Positions 9,510-19,240 of a DNA stretch of 64,000 bases are shown piece by piece (the stretch's first letter is position 1; each line of letters starts with the position of its first letter). Origin of the DNA: Polynucleobacter sp. HIN11. Lineage in GTDB: Bacteria > Pseudomonadota > Gammaproteobacteria > Burkholderiales > Burkholderiaceae. Below the pieces are notes generated by a model. It saw only the letters and a list, made by a program, of their open reading frames with translations, had not been told where the DNA came from and did no database searches. The translations under genes and the position numbers were made by a program. The stretch covers positions 1,426,001 through 1,490,000 of the forward strand of contig NZ_AP028142.1 in assembly GCF_030297675.1 (NCBI RefSeq), read 5' to 3'.

Positions 9510-9968
9510 TTGAATATTCGCAATAAAAAGGATTTTGGCGCCGGGATCATGTACATGGTCTTTGGTCTATTTTTTGCGTTAAATGCCTTGAGCTACAAAA
9601 TGGGTACTGCTGCCAAAATGGGTCCGGGTTACTTCCCTTTCTGGTTAGGCGCCCTTCTGACTGCACTCGGCTTTTTTGTGCTCCTAAAATCGATGTCATC
9701 CAAAAATACTAAGGAAGAAATTGGTGGCTGGAACTGGAAAATTGTTATTTGGATTGCAGGATCGGTAGTGCTTTATGGACTGCTATTACCAACGCTCGGT
9801 TTTATGTTGTCCATTTTTATCTTAGTACTCATTTCTGCTAGCGCAAGTCATGAATTTACTTGGAAAAGTACCGTGCTAAATGCAATTTTCTTGGTAACTT
9901 TCACTTACTTGGCATTTGTACAAGGATTGAACCTTCAATTTCCCTTGCTCCCAACTTTCCTTGAATAA
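9510..9968 (+). CDS. tctB: tripartite tricarboxylate transporter small membrane subunit (TctB family)
   Basis: A 152-residue integral membrane protein with about four hydrophobic segments (near residues 10-28, 37-55, 71-90 and 95-140) and the TctB-like GPGYFPFWLG motif in the first loop. In the TTT family TctB is the small subunit that pairs with TctA for sodium-driven carboxylate uptake. I choose the TTG start at 9510 because AAAGGAGA at 9496-9503 stands six bases before it; an earlier in-frame TTG at 9489 lies upstream of that ribosome site. tctA follows 21 bases later. No TctC binding protein is nearby, so the substrate is open. Confidence 0.87.
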   Translation: MNIRNKKDFGAGIMYMVFGLFFALNALSYKMGTAAKMGPGYFPFWLGALLTALGFFVLLKSMSSKNTKEEIGGWNWKIVIWIAGSVVLYGLLLPTLGFMLSIFILVLISASASHEFTWKSTVLNAIFLVTFTYLAFVQGLNLQFPLLPTFLE

Positions 9969-9989
9969 CCCCATTGAACGGAATAACAA

Positions 9990-11495
9990 ATGGAATTATT
10001 AAATAATCTTTCATTGGGCTTTGAGACTGCATTTACGATGCAGAATCTGATGTATTGCTTTATTGGATGCTTACTTGGCACTCTAATCGGTGTTTTACCT
10101 GGGCTTGGCCCGATTGCAACGATTGCCATGCTTTTGCCTGCAACCTACGCTCTGCCTCCAATTGCTGCGCTCATTATGCTGGCTGGTATTTACTACGGTT
10201 CGCAATATGGGGGGTCAACCACGGCGATCTTGCTCAACATCCCCGGCGAAACATCCTCTGTGGTGACTGCTATTGATGGCTACCAAATGGCTAAACGCGG
10301 CCGCGGTGGTGTGGCGCTATTTACTGCGGGCATGGGTTCATTTTTTGCTGGTTGCGTCGCTACTTTGATTTTGGCTGGCTTTGCTGCGCCCCTGGCAGAA
10401 GTTGCATTTAAATTTGGTCCTGCCGAATACTTTTCTCTAATGGTTCTTGGATTAATTGGTGCTGTCGTGCTAGCCTCTGGCTCCCTTATTAAAGCGGTTG
10501 GCATGATCTTATTGGGCCTACTACTGGGCCTCATTGGTACCGATGTGAACTCAGGCGTTGCTCGGTACTCTTTTGACATTCCTCAACTGACCGATGGTAT
10601 CGGTTTCGTTTCGGTTGCTATGGGCGTTTTTGGCTTCGCCGAGATTATGCTGAACTTAGAGAAGAAGGGCTCTGGTGAATCATTCCTCAATAAGGTCACA
10701 ACTCTAATTCCAGCCTGGTCCGATATCAAACGCATGGTTCCATCGATTTTGCGGGGCACAACGATTGGCTCGCTACTCGGCATCTTGCCCGGTGGCGGTG
10801 CTGCCCTTGCCGCTTTTGGTGCATACACCGTTGAGAAAAAATCTTCAAAGCACAGTGAAGAGTTTGGTAAGGGCGCTATTGAAGGCGTGGCTGGTCCAGA
10901 GGCGGCTAACAATGCGGCTGCACAAACCTCATTCATCCCCTTGCTGACTCTTGGTATTCCACCAAACGCGGTTATGGCTTTGATGGTTGGCGCGATGACA
11001 ATTCATAACATTCAACCGGGGCCCCAGGTCATGTCTAGCAACCCCACCCTCTTCTGGGGTCTAATTGCGTCGATGTGGATCGGTAATATTATGTTGATTT
11101 TGCTGAACCTGCCTCTAATTGGTATTTGGGTCAAGCTGCTAAAAATTCCGTATCGCATGCTTTATCCCGCGATTCTGGTCTTCTGTTGTATCGGGGTCTA
11201 TACGGTTAATAACTCGATCTTTGATATTTTCATTACAGCAAGCTTTGGTGTGATTGGGTATATGTTCTTTAAATTTGGTTGTGAACCCGCCCCCCTACTA
11301 CTAGGCTTTGTATTGGGCCCCATGATGGAAGAAAACTTTCGTCGCGCCCTCCTCCTTTCAAGGGGTGATTTCACAACCTTTGTCACCCGCCCACTCTCTT
11401 TGAGCCTTTTAATTGCAGCTGCTCTTTTGCTAATTATCGTTACTCTTCCAGCTATTAAAAAGAGTCGTGAAGAAGTATTTACTGAAGAGTTATAA
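9990..11495 (+). CDS. tctA: tripartite tricarboxylate transporter large permease subunit (TctA family)
   Basis: The 501-residue polytopic permease of a TTT transporter, with about 11-12 hydrophobic segments across the full length. Family hallmarks are the two glycine-rich re-entrant motifs, [15 protein letters not shown] near residue 36 and [14 protein letters not shown] near residue 266, together with [20 protein letters not shown] and [21 protein letters not shown]. It forms the carboxylate pathway with TctB. The start follows a moderate ribosome site (ACGGAA). A strong terminator at 11530-11556 ends the pair. The cognate TctC must be encoded elsewhere, as is common in Burkholderiales, where free-standing TctC genes are numerous. 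Confidence 0.93.
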   Translation: MELLNNLSLGFETAFTMQNLMYCFIGCLLGTLIGVLPGLGPIATIAMLLPATYALPPIAALIMLAGIYYGSQYGGSTTAILLNIPGETSSVVTAIDGYQMAKRGRGGVALFTAGMGSFFAGCVATLILAGFAAPLAEVAFKFGPAEYFSLMVLGLIGAVVLASGSLIKAVGMILLGLLLGLIGTDVNSGVARYSFDIPQLTDGIGFVSVAMGVFGFAEIMLNLEKKGSGESFLNKVTTLIPAWSDIKRMVPSILRGTTIGSLLGILPGGGAALAAFGAYTVEKKSSKHSEEFGKGAIEGVAGPEAANNAAAQTSFIPLLTLGIPPNAVMALMVGAMTIHNIQPGPQVMSSNPTLFWGLIASMWIGNIMLILLNLPLIGIWVKLLKIPYRMLYPAILVFCCIGVYTVNNSIFDIFITASFGVIGYMFFKFGCEPAPLLLGFVLGPMMEENFRRALLLSRGDFTTFVTRPLSLSLLIAAALLLIIVTLPAIKKSREEVFTEEL

Positions 11496-11529
11496 GACTT
11501 TCCTAAGATTTATATTGTTTTGTCTATCT

Positions 11530-11556
11530 GGCCCGCTGTTGCGGGCCTTATTTTTT
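11530..11556 (+). terminator. intrinsic terminator after tctA
   Basis: GGCCCGC, a TGTT loop and GCGGGCC form a perfect seven-base-pair GC stem, followed directly by TTATTTTTT. It ends the tctB-tctA message and isolates glnS, 42 bases further on. Confidence 0.9.
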
Positions 11557-11585
11557 GCTTCTAGAACCACTCGAGCAGTCTTCTC

Positions 11586-11591
11586 TACAAT
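11586..11591 (+). promoter_or_regulatory. glnS: candidate -10 box of glnS, predicted leaderless
   Basis: TACAAT lies six bases before the glnS ATG (11598), between the tctA terminator and the gene. No good -35 at the normal spacing and no Shine-Dalgarno are seen. A terminator sits just upstream, so a promoter must lie in this short gap or glnS depends on read-through. Confidence 0.5.
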
Positions 11592-11597
11592 ACTGGG

Positions 11598-13361
11598 ATG
11601 TCCATGCCATCTGCAAACCCAGTCGAGCCGTCCAATTTCTTACGGCAAATCATTGATCATGATTTAGCCAAAGGTATCTATGTCAATCGCGTTGATGCGC
11701 ATGGCAAGGCCCTACCAGCCGTGATCACTCGCTTTCCACCAGAGCCTAACGGCTACTTGCATATCGGACATGCCAAGAGTATTTGCCTCAATTATGGCTT
11801 GGCAAGAGACTATGACACTTTGCCATCGGGTGGTCGTTGCCATATGCGACTTGACGATACCAATCCAACCAAAGAGGATGTGGAGTATGTCGATAGCATC
11901 TTAGATGCGGTACGTTGGTTAGGGTTTGACTGGCATCATCAGGGCGATGAACACCTTTATTACGCCAGTGATTACTTTGAACGCCTCTACGAGTTTGCGC
12001 AAATCCTAATGCGTCACGACAAAGCATACGTCGATAGTCAAAGCGCAGAGGAAATTCATCGTAATCGCGGCAACTTTTCCACGCCGGGGGTCAATAGCCC
12101 CTATCGAGATCGCTCGGCTGACGAGAACATCGTACTTTTGGAAAAAATGCGTGCTGGCGAGTTCCCCGATGGTAGTCATGTCGTGCGTCTAAAAATTGAT
12201 ATGACTCACCCTAATATCGTAATGCGCGATCCAGTCATTTATCGTATTCGCCATGCCCATCATCATCGCACTGGCGATCAATGGTGCATTTACCCTTTGT
12301 ATGACTTCACCCATTGCATTTCGGACGCTCTTGAAAACGTATCGCACTCGATTTGTACCCTCGAGTTTGAAAACAACCGTCCGCTCTATGACTGGATTCT
12401 CAACAGTCTTAAAGAGTGCGGGGTTTTTAAAGGCCCCTTACCCCATCAATACGAATTTGCCAGACTCAATCTGACCTACACTATTACAAGTAAGCGTAAA
12501 CTCCTGCAACTCGTCGAGGAAGAACGCGTTGACGGCTGGGACGATCCTCGTATGCCAACCATCGCCGGAATCCGCCGTCGCGGTTACACACCAGAGAGTA
12601 TTCGTTTATTTTGCGAACGAATTGGCGTATCCAAAGCCGATAGCTGGATTGACATGAGTGTCCTCGAGCAAGCCTTACGCGATGATTTAGATGCGCGCGC
12701 CCCTCGTGCCAGTGCGGTACTCGCTCCGCTGAAGCTTGTGATTGAAAACTATGAGGACGGTGCAAAAGAACCCTGTTCTGCCCCCAAACATCCGCACCAT
12801 CCGGAATGGGGCAAACGCGAATTTCATTTTGGACGTGAGCTTTGGATTGAGGCTGATGATTTTCAAATGAATCCTGAAAAAGGATTTTTCCGTCTGTTCC
12901 CACCCAAAGACGGAGGGGCTGGTGGGCGCGTACGCTTACGTCATGGATTCGTCATCGAGTGCACTGGCGTCAAACTTGATGACCAGGGTAAAGTCACCGA
13001 GGTTCATGCGCGCTATTTCCCAGATAGCAAAAGTGGTACGCCAGACTCTAATAACTATAAGGTAAAGGGAAACATACATTGGATTAATGCTGCGGAAGCC
13101 TTGCCTGTTGAGATTCGTCTTTACGAGCATTTATTTACGGATCCGCACCCTGATAGTGGTGACAATGATTTTCTGAGCTTTATTAATCCGAATTCCAAAA
13201 AGGTGATTCAGGCTTATGTAGAACCCAGTATGCAGAGCGCCAAACCGGAAGATCGTTTTCAATTTGAGCGGCACGGCTACTTTGTGGTTGATCGCAAAGA
13301 TAGCGCTCCAGGAAAGTTAGTCTTTAATCGCAGCGTTGGTCTCAAAGACAGCTGGAAATAA
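11598..13361 (+). CDS. glnS: glutaminyl-tRNA synthetase
   Basis: A class I synthetase of 587 residues that attaches glutamine to tRNA-Gln. The HIGH motif is FPPEPNGYLHIGHAKS near residues 37-52. The KMSKS-equivalent is the SK in LTYTITSKRKLL near residue 297. The C-terminal half carries the beta-barrel anticodon-binding domains. Its presence means that direct glutaminylation is used; whether GatCAB is also present cannot be judged here. A second in-frame ATG stands two codons after the start at 11598; I prefer the first because of the -10 spacing. The stop codon abuts the stop of the convergent SDR gene with no gap. Confidence 0.96.
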   Translation: MSMPSANPVEPSNFLRQIIDHDLAKGIYVNRVDAHGKALPAVITRFPPEPNGYLHIGHAKSICLNYGLARDYDTLPSGGRCHMRLDDTNPTKEDVEYVDSILDAVRWLGFDWHHQGDEHLYYASDYFERLYEFAQILMRHDKAYVDSQSAEEIHRNRGNFSTPGVNSPYRDRSADENIVLLEKMRAGEFPDGSHVVRLKIDMTHPNIVMRDPVIYRIRHAHHHRTGDQWCIYPLYDFTHCISDALENVSHSICTLEFENNRPLYDWILNSLKECGVFKGPLPHQYEFARLNLTYTITSKRKLLQLVEEERVDGWDDPRMPTIAGIRRRGYTPESIRLFCERIGVSKADSWIDMSVLEQALRDDLDARAPRASAVLAPLKLVIENYEDGAKEPCSAPKHPHHPEWGKREFHFGRELWIEADDFQMNPEKGFFRLFPPKDGGAGGRVRLRHGFVIECTGVKLDDQGKVTEVHARYFPDSKSGTPDSNNYKVKGNIHWINAAEALPVEIRLYEHLFTDPHPDSGDNDFLSFINPNSKKVIQAYVEPSMQSAKPEDRFQFERHGYFVVDRKDSAPGKLVFNRSVGLKDSWK

Positions 13362-14273
13362 TTACAAAGTTTTTAGATAGTCTTTGACCTGAGGGAATTT
13401 CAAGGGGCGCTTTAGTTCCCTTAATCGTTGATTACGCACTCGCCGTGACTCAGCCATGAATGACCACATCATGGGACCCACCTGAGAGCGAACCTCATCG
13501 GGCGGTAATCGCGGTGGCTTCGGCAAACCCAGTGCACTAGCGACCTCATCAAAGTAATCGCCCATTTTTTGCTCGCTACCATCGCATGCATTGATCACAC
13601 GCTGTGGTTTACCGATAAACAAGGCTGCACAAATGAGTCGAGCAAGATCATCTGCATGAATATGGTTCGAATACGCATCAAACGGCTCTTGCAAAGCAGG
13701 CGTTTGGTTTTTCAAGCGCTCAATCGGTAAGCGATTGGGTCCATAAATTCCGGGTACGCGCAAAATAGTTAATGCAACGCCTTGCGAGGCCGCCCAAAAG
13801 CGAAGTGTTTGTTCTGCATCCACGCGTCGCTTCGCCCTCGGGCTGGTGGGCTGCAATTGACTGGTCTCATCTACAAAATCGCCATTGCGATTACCGTATA
13901 CCCCGGTCGTGCTGATATAAACCAAGCGTCTGACAGATCGCCCCTGCTGGGATAAAATTTGAACTAGATTGCGGGTGCGTTGATCGTACTCACCATCTTG
14001 CGCTGGTGGTGCTAAATGAATGACCGTTGTTGCTAAATGGGCAATTCGCCATAAAGTCGCAGGGTGGTCTAGGTTTCCTTCAATTGGTGTGATGCCATGC
14101 TTTCGAAGTTCGGTAAAACGCCCAGGGCTACTGCTTAATGCAAAGATCTTAGGTCGACCTTGCGATTGAGCAAGTGCATTTCCTTGCAGCTGCTGTGCAA
14201 CCCGAATGCCGATATCACCGCATCCAATGATGAGGATGCGGGGGCGACGAAATAGGCTAGTTTTGGACATCAT
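13362..14273 (-). CDS. SDR-family NAD(P)-binding protein (nucleoside-sugar epimerase-like)
   Basis: A 303-residue protein with an N-terminal Rossmann motif, ILIIGCGDIGIRVAQQL (GxGxxG near residues 16-21), and ISTTGVYGNRNGDFVDE in the place of the extended-SDR active-site segment. It resembles the YeeZ-type epimerase/dehydratase relatives whose substrates are unknown. The usual YxxxK pair is not clear; a lysine occurs in SPRAKRRVDAE. Later motifs are RVPGIYGPNRLP and NHIHADDLARLI, typical of extended SDR proteins. Two adjacent ATG codons (14273 and 14270) are possible starts; GATATT lies six bases before the first. The gene is divergent from the flavin reductase. A function should not be assigned beyond the fold. 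Confidence 0.75.
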   Translation of the reverse strand: MMSKTSLFRRPRILIIGCGDIGIRVAQQLQGNALAQSQGRPKIFALSSSPGRFTELRKHGITPIEGNLDHPATLWRIAHLATTVIHLAPPAQDGEYDQRTRNLVQILSQQGRSVRRLVYISTTGVYGNRNGDFVDETSQLQPTSPRAKRRVDAEQTLRFWAASQGVALTILRVPGIYGPNRLPIERLKNQTPALQEPFDAYSNHIHADDLARLICAALFIGKPQRVINACDGSEQKMGDYFDEVASALGLPKPPRLPPDEVRSQVGPMMWSFMAESRRVRNQRLRELKRPLKFPQVKDYLKTL

Positions 14274-14311
14274 AGAATGAATATCGTAATGATTTATTGG
14301 GAGAAGTGGAA

Positions 14312-15358
14312 TTGCAGTACCAGGTGGAACTAAAAAAGAGTGGCAGAACATTCACCGTGGAGGCAGATGAGACTGTTTTAGAAGCGGCCATCCGCCAAGG
14401 CGTTCAACTGCCCTATGGCTGCAAAAATGGTGCTTGCGGCTCATGCAAGGGCAAAGTGCTACAGGGCTGGATTGAGCATGGGGATCATAGCCAAAGCGCC
14501 CTAAGTGCCCTCGACGAGACTGCGGGGGCGACCCTTTTGTGCTGCGCCCATCCCAAATCAAATGTGCTGATTGACGTTCGCGAAATCCAGGGCGGCGGGG
14601 ACATTCCGGTACGCAAAGTACCCTGTCGGATTCAGACGATTACATATCCAAGCAATGATGTTGCAATTCTTCAACTGCAACTACCTGCCAGTGAACGTTT
14701 TCAGTTTTTAGCAGGTCAGTATCTGGAGTTTTTACTCAAGGACAATAAGCGTCGTGCGTATTCAATTGCTAGCGCCCCACATCAAGAGGGCCCGATCGAG
14801 TTGCACATTCGCCATCTGCCAGGCGGTCTTTTTACTGACCCGCTCTTTGGCCAAGGAGCTGATGGCAAATCAATCAAAGAAAAGGACATCTTGCGTTTTG
14901 AAGGTCCTCAAGGAAGTTTTTTCTTACGTGAGGACACTCAGAAACCGATTATTTTCTTAGCATCCGGTACAGGCTTTGCGCCGATCAAATCCATTCTGTT
15001 ACATATGCGTGAGAAGAAAATTGATCGTGAGATCTATTTCTACTGGGGCGGTCGACGCCCCAAAGATCTCTACATGGATACTCTTTGCCAGGAGTTTGCT
15101 AGCACCCTGCCTCGCTTCCATTACATTCCAGTTATTTCCGACGCCTTACCTGAGGATCACTGGACCGGCCGGACAGGCTTTGTTCACCGTGCCGTGATGG
15201 CAGATTTTCCAGATCTCAGTGCATTCCAAGTCTATGCCTGTGGCGCCCCGATTGTGATTCAATCAGCCCAAACGGACTTTGTTAAGCAATGCGGTCTACC
15301 CGGGGATGAGTTTTATGCCGACTCATTCACGAGCGAAGCTGATCTAGTGCATGCCTAA
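14312..15358 (+). CDS. 2Fe-2S ferredoxin/FAD/NAD(P)H reductase
   Basis: A 348-residue three-domain electron-transfer flavoprotein. Residues 1-90 form a plant-type [2Fe-2S] ferredoxin with ligands in PYGCKNGACGSC and a last cysteine in LLCCAHP. The FAD domain shows RRAYSIAS (RxYS motif, about residues 147-154). The NAD(P) domain has FLASGTGFAPIKSIL and ends with VYACGAPIVIQSA. Such proteins are often named CDP-6-deoxy-3,4-glucoseen reductase (AscD-like), but no deoxysugar genes are here, so it may be a general oxygenase or methylase reductase. I choose TTG 14312 because GGGAGA at 14299-14304 gives a seven-base spacing; TTG 14297 overlaps that site. Confidence 0.85.
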   Translation: MQYQVELKKSGRTFTVEADETVLEAAIRQGVQLPYGCKNGACGSCKGKVLQGWIEHGDHSQSALSALDETAGATLLCCAHPKSNVLIDVREIQGGGDIPVRKVPCRIQTITYPSNDVAILQLQLPASERFQFLAGQYLEFLLKDNKRRAYSIASAPHQEGPIELHIRHLPGGLFTDPLFGQGADGKSIKEKDILRFEGPQGSFFLREDTQKPIIFLASGTGFAPIKSILLHMREKKIDREIYFYWGGRRPKDLYMDTLCQEFASTLPRFHYIPVISDALPEDHWTGRTGFVHRAVMADFPDLSAFQVYACGAPIVIQSAQTDFVKQCGLPGDEFYADSFTSEADLVHA

Positions 15359-15403
15359 TGTTGTGCACTTGAAGGCAAATTCCCTTTTTACACCGATCTT
15401 TTG

Positions 15404-15409
15404 TATGAT
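15404..15409 (+). promoter_or_regulatory. argD: candidate -10 box of the argD-like gene, predicted leaderless
   Basis: TATGAT stands six bases before ATG 15416. No ribosome-binding sequence is visible between it and the start, and no convincing -35 was found. Confidence 0.4.
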
Positions 15410-15415
15410 TGTGCT

Positions 15416-16615
15416 ATGAATCAACTTTCTGATCCCCGTCCTGTTGATGCCCATTCGGTGATGTATATCACCAAGCGGCCGGACATCATCATGATGGAGG
15501 GTAAAGGCTCGTGGTTAGTAGATCAAAATGGCAAGCGCTACTTAGACTTCCTGCAAGGATGGGCCGTCAATTGCTTGGGGCACTGCAACCCTGGCATTGT
15601 TTCTGCGTTAAACGAGCAGGCTCAGAAGTTAATTAACCCTAGCCCTGCGTTCTATAACGAACCGATGATTCGGTTATCCGATTTACTAACCAGCCATAGC
15701 TGCTTTAACAAAGTATTTTTTGCAAACAGTGGGGCGGAAGCCAACGAGGGCGCCATCAAGCTTGCTCGTAAATGGGGGCAGATTCATAAAGGCGGTGCTT
15801 ACGAAATCATCACTTTTGATCACAGTTTTCATGGTCGGACCTTAGCAACGATGAGTGCGTCGGGCAAACCGGGCTGGGATACTCTATTCGCCCCCCAGGT
15901 AGCAGGCTTTCCGAAGGCTGATCTCAACGATATTGAATCGGTTAAACGCTGCATCACCGATAAAACGGTTGCCGTCATGCTAGAACCAGTCCAAGGTGAA
16001 GGTGGCGTTATTCCTGCTGATCACGCCTTCATGAAAGAACTACGCCAGCTCACTAAAGAGCTCAATCTATTGCTCATCGTTGATGAGGTGCAAGCTGGTT
16101 TTGGAAGAACCGGCAAATTATTTGCCTACCAACATTTTGGGATTGAGCCCGACATCATGACCCTTGGTAAAGGAATCGGTGGGGGCGTGCCTCTCGCGGC
16201 CCTTTTATGCGCCGATGCAGTAGCCTGCTTTGTACCTGGCGATCAAGGCGGCACTTACAATGGCAATGCCTTAATGACCGCGGTCGGGATTAGTGTGATT
16301 GAACAACTCTTGGCGCCCGGCTTTTTGGACTCAGTGATTCAAAAAGGAGCGTTCCTACAAACTGAATTACTGAAACTTTGTTCTGAATTCGGCTTAAAAG
16401 GCGAGCGTGGTAAAGGACTGCTTCGGGCACTCATGTTGGGTAAGGATATTGGCCCCTCCTTGGTCGAGCTTGCTAGGGAGCATGAGCCCGAGGGCTTACT
16501 GATTAATTCGCCAAGACCCGATCTATTGCGCTTTATGCCTGCACTCAATGTCACCGAAGAGGAAATCCTCACGATGTGCGCTACCTTGCGGGTTCTGCTA
16601 AAGAAACTGACTTAA
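15416..16615 (+). CDS. argD: acetylornithine transaminase family aminotransferase
   Basis: A PLP-dependent class III aminotransferase of 399 residues. Visible sites are [20 protein letters not shown] (phosphate-binding loop), FHGRT, the aspartate in [15 protein letters not shown], and the PLP lysine in [13 protein letters not shown] (about K246). ArgD converts N-acetylglutamate semialdehyde to acetylornithine in arginine synthesis and often also serves N-succinyl-diaminopimelate in lysine synthesis. argG and argF lie 23-25 kb away, so the pathway genes are scattered. Other class III enzymes such as 4-aminobutyrate transaminase are possible but less likely at this length. An in-frame ATG five codons upstream (15401) is less well placed. 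Confidence 0.85.
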   Translation: MNQLSDPRPVDAHSVMYITKRPDIIMMEGKGSWLVDQNGKRYLDFLQGWAVNCLGHCNPGIVSALNEQAQKLINPSPAFYNEPMIRLSDLLTSHSCFNKVFFANSGAEANEGAIKLARKWGQIHKGGAYEIITFDHSFHGRTLATMSASGKPGWDTLFAPQVAGFPKADLNDIESVKRCITDKTVAVMLEPVQGEGGVIPADHAFMKELRQLTKELNLLLIVDEVQAGFGRTGKLFAYQHFGIEPDIMTLGKGIGGGVPLAALLCADAVACFVPGDQGGTYNGNALMTAVGISVIEQLLAPGFLDSVIQKGAFLQTELLKLCSEFGLKGERGKGLLRALMLGKDIGPSLVELAREHEPEGLLINSPRPDLLRFMPALNVTEEEILTMCATLRVLLKKLT

Positions 16616-16626
16616 GTTTCTTAGGT

Positions 16627-17370
16627 CTATTTGGTTTTTAGATCCGCACCCAAATACGCTTCCCGTACCCGGTCGTCATTGAATAACTGATTGGCCGATC
16701 CCGATAGGGTAATGGCCCCACTCTCCATCACATACGCACGGTCTGCCATGGATAAGGCCAAGCGAGCATTTTGCTCGACGAGCAAAATCGTCATACCCTG
16801 TTGATTGAGGTTTTGAATCACCTCAAAAATGGTTTCCACCATGAGTGGTGCCAGACCCATCGAGGGCTCATCGAGCAAGAGAAGCTTTGGCTTAGCCATC
16901 ATAGCCCGAGCAATCGCCACCATTTGCTGCTCCCCACCAGAGAGGGTACCGGCCAATTGGAACAAACGTTCGCGCAGGCGTGGAAAGGTTGTAAGCACCA
17001 TCTCAAGGTCGTGATCAATACTCTTAGATGACTGAGAACCCTGTCGGATGTACGCACCCATTTGCAGGTTCTCCAATATGGTCATCCTGGCAAACACTCC
17101 CCTGCCCTCTGGAACCAAGCCAATCCCAAGCGCGGCCAACTCATAGGCCGGCTTGCCACCAATGGCATGCCCTAAGAATTGAATCGATCCAGCGCTTGGC
17201 TTTAGAAGACCTGCGATAACTTTTAACGACGTTGTTTTACCCGCGCCATTTGCCCCGATCAATGTGACCAACTCTCCAGTGTTGATATAAAAATCAATGC
17301 CCTTAACGGCAGCAATTCCGCCATACGATAACTTTAGATTTTTAATCTCTAAAAGAGGTGTGGCACTCAT
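16627..17370 (-). CDS. livF: branched-chain amino acid ABC transporter ATPase LivF
   Basis: One of the two cytoplasmic ATPases of a LivJHMGF-type importer for leucine, isoleucine, valine or related amides; 247 residues. Walker A is GANGAGKTTSLK (about residue 36), the signature is LSGGEQQMVAIARAM, Walker B is LLLLDEPSMGLAP and the switch histidine position is ILLVEQN, with glutamine-asparagine as in LivF proteins. Its ATG overlaps the livG stop (ATGA), showing tight coupling. It is the last gene of the minus-strand liv group and ends 11 bases from the convergent aminotransferase stop. Confidence 0.95.
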   Translation of the reverse strand: MSATPLLEIKNLKLSYGGIAAVKGIDFYINTGELVTLIGANGAGKTTSLKVIAGLLKPSAGSIQFLGHAIGGKPAYELAALGIGLVPEGRGVFARMTILENLQMGAYIRQGSQSSKSIDHDLEMVLTTFPRLRERLFQLAGTLSGGEQQMVAIARAMMAKPKLLLLDEPSMGLAPLMVETIFEVIQNLNQQGMTILLVEQNARLALSMADRAYVMESGAITLSGSANQLFNDDRVREAYLGADLKTK

Positions 17371-18134
17371 GCTGCCGCCCCGCCCAAGTAAGCTCGGATC
17401 ACCTCTCGGTGACTGCGTACTGCATCAGGCAATCCATCGGCAATCACCTTGCCATAATCAAGTACCGTCAAATGATCACAAAGACTCATCACGAGATGCA
17501 CATCGTGCTCAATGAGCAAAATTGTTTTGCCATCAGCGCGGATCTTTAGAATTAATTCTTTTAATTCCAGCTTCTCGCTTGCATTCATCCCCGCGGCTGG
17601 CTCATCAAGAGCTAATAGAATCGGTTCGGTGGCTAAGGCACGGGCAATTTCAAGACGCCTTTGATAGCCATAAGATAAATTTTTAGCCTTATGTCGCGCA
17701 TAGTCTTGCAAGCCAACATACGCAAGCAAGGCAAGCGATTTTTCACGGATATCGCGCTCTTCCCGTCGATTGGCTTGCGTACCCAGGATAGCGCCCCACA
17801 TACCAATGGATGAGCGGCAATGGCATCCCACCATAACGTTCTCTAGTGCGGTCATCTCTTTAAATAAGCGAATGTTTTGAAAGGTTCTAGCAATACCCGC
17901 TTGGGTGACCTGAGATACCGAATGAGGGGAATACGGCCGACCCTGGAGCTCAAACGTACCCTGATCGGCTGGATATAAACCAGTAATCACATTAAAGAAA
18001 GTGGTCTTGCCAGCGCCATTTGGCCCAATAAGCCCTGCAATTGTGCCCTCCCGCACATGAATAGCGACATCATCAAGCGCCTGAATGCCTCCAAAGCGCT
18101 TGGATACTCCAGAAATTTTTAAGAGATCGCTCAT
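17367..18134 (-). CDS. livG: branched-chain amino acid ABC transporter ATPase LivG
   Basis: The second ATPase of the LIV-type importer, 255 residues. Walker A is GPNGAGKTTFFN (about residue 38), the signature region is LSYGYQRRLEIARAL (LSYG in place of LSGG, normal for LivG), Walker B is LLALDEPAAGMN, and the switch is LLIEHDVHLVM. I start at ATG 18134 (MSDLLKI), which overlaps the livM stop as ATGA; the frame extends 12 codons further upstream inside livM. It partners LivF below the LivH-LivM membrane pair. Confidence 0.95.
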   Translation of the reverse strand: MSDLLKISGVSKRFGGIQALDDVAIHVREGTIAGLIGPNGAGKTTFFNVITGLYPADQGTFELQGRPYSPHSVSQVTQAGIARTFQNIRLFKEMTALENVMVGCHCRSSIGMWGAILGTQANRREERDIREKSLALLAYVGLQDYARHKAKNLSYGYQRRLEIARALATEPILLALDEPAAGMNASEKLELKELILKIRADGKTILLIEHDVHLVMSLCDHLTVLDYGKVIADGLPDAVRSHREVIRAYLGGAAA

Positions 18135-19240
18135 CCGTTTGTGGCTTTCAAAGCATCCGGTTTTTGCCAAATCCCATTGGGTCGGTAGAGCATGATGAGG
18201 ATCAGCGCCAAGCCATAAAGTAACTGACGAATAATTTCGGTATCAACCAAGACCGACCCAAAGACAAATTGCTGAATCGGGGCTGCAATACTTCGTAACA
18301 GCTCAGGAAAAACTGCGAGCAAGACCGCTCCGAGAATCACTCCGGGAATATGACCCATCCCGCCCATCACTACCATGGCCAGAACCACAATCGACTCCCA
18401 TAAAGTGAAGGACTCGGGTGATACAAAGCCTTGAAAGGCGGCAAACAATACCCCTGCGGCACCTGCAAAACTTGCGCCAATCGCAAACGCCAATAACTTC
18501 ATATTACGCGTCTCAATCCCCATCGCCTCGGCGGCTATTTCATCCTCCCGAATCGCCACCCACGCCCGGCCAATTCGGGAATGCTCTAAACGTGAGCAGA
18601 CAATGGCGACTAGAACGGCAAGGATTAAGAAAAAATAGAAGAGTAGATAGAGCGAGGGAATCTCTAGACCCCAGATACTCATTGGCTTTGACAGATTGAA
18701 ACCAAAGAGCTCGATTGGCTGAATACTGCCAATCCCTTTAGGCCCATTTGTTAAATTCAGGGGGCGATCAAGGTTATTTAAGAAGATCCGAATAATCTCA
18801 CCAAAGCCTAAGGTCACAATCGCTAAATAATCGCCGCGTAACTTTAGCGTTGGAAATCCAAGAAGTACCCCAAAGATGGCAGCCAATCCAAAAGAGAGGA
18901 TGAGCGCGCCCCACAATGGAAAATGAAGCCCTGCAGGAAAAACAGCGGCAATCGCAGGAAATTGAGTAGTGAGATGGGGTGATGCGAGTAAAGCATAACT
19001 ATAGGCACCCACTGCATAAAAAGCGATATAGCCCAAATCAAGTAAGCCCGCAAAACCAATCACTACGTTGAGACCTAATACGAGAACGACGTAGAGCAAG
19101 GCAAAATCCAGAACGCGAACCCAGTAGTTGCCACCAACCGAGCCGACAATCCATGGTAGCGCTAATAATACGATCGCACTGACGATCCAAAATCGTTGTT
19201 GATCACGACGAGATGTGCGATAAAAAAGTTGTTTAAGCAC
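18131..19240 (-). CDS. livM: branched-chain amino acid ABC transporter permease LivM
   Basis: A 369-residue inner-membrane permease with about nine hydrophobic segments. It shows family motifs GYIAFYAVGAYSYALL, LRGDYLAIVTLGFGEIIRI and, in the cytoplasmic coupling loop, GRAWVAIREDEIAAEAMG. The start is GTG at 19240, and it overlaps the livH stop by eight bases. The short tail after the last segment, ending PNGIWQKP, is usual for the family. Confidence 0.93.
   Translation of the reverse strand: MLKQLFYRTSRRDQQRFWIVSAIVLLALPWIVGSVGGNYWVRVLDFALLYVVLVLGLNVVIGFAGLLDLGYIAFYAVGAYSYALLASPHLTTQFPAIAAVFPAGLHFPLWGALILSFGLAAIFGVLLGFPTLKLRGDYLAIVTLGFGEIIRIFLNNLDRPLNLTNGPKGIGSIQPIELFGFNLSKPMSIWGLEIPSLYLLFYFFLILAVLVAIVCSRLEHSRIGRAWVAIREDEIAAEAMGIETRNMKLLAFAIGASFAGAAGVLFAAFQGFVSPESFTLWESIVVLAMVVMGGMGHIPGVILGAVLLAVFPELLRSIAAPIQQFVFGSVLVDTEIIRQLLYGLALILIMLYRPNGIWQKPDALKATNG

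Noticed and set aside
14312..15358. Calling the reductase CDP-6-deoxy-3,4-glucoseen reductase
   Set aside because: Only the domain order supports this; no deoxysugar genes are present, so a neutral name was used.
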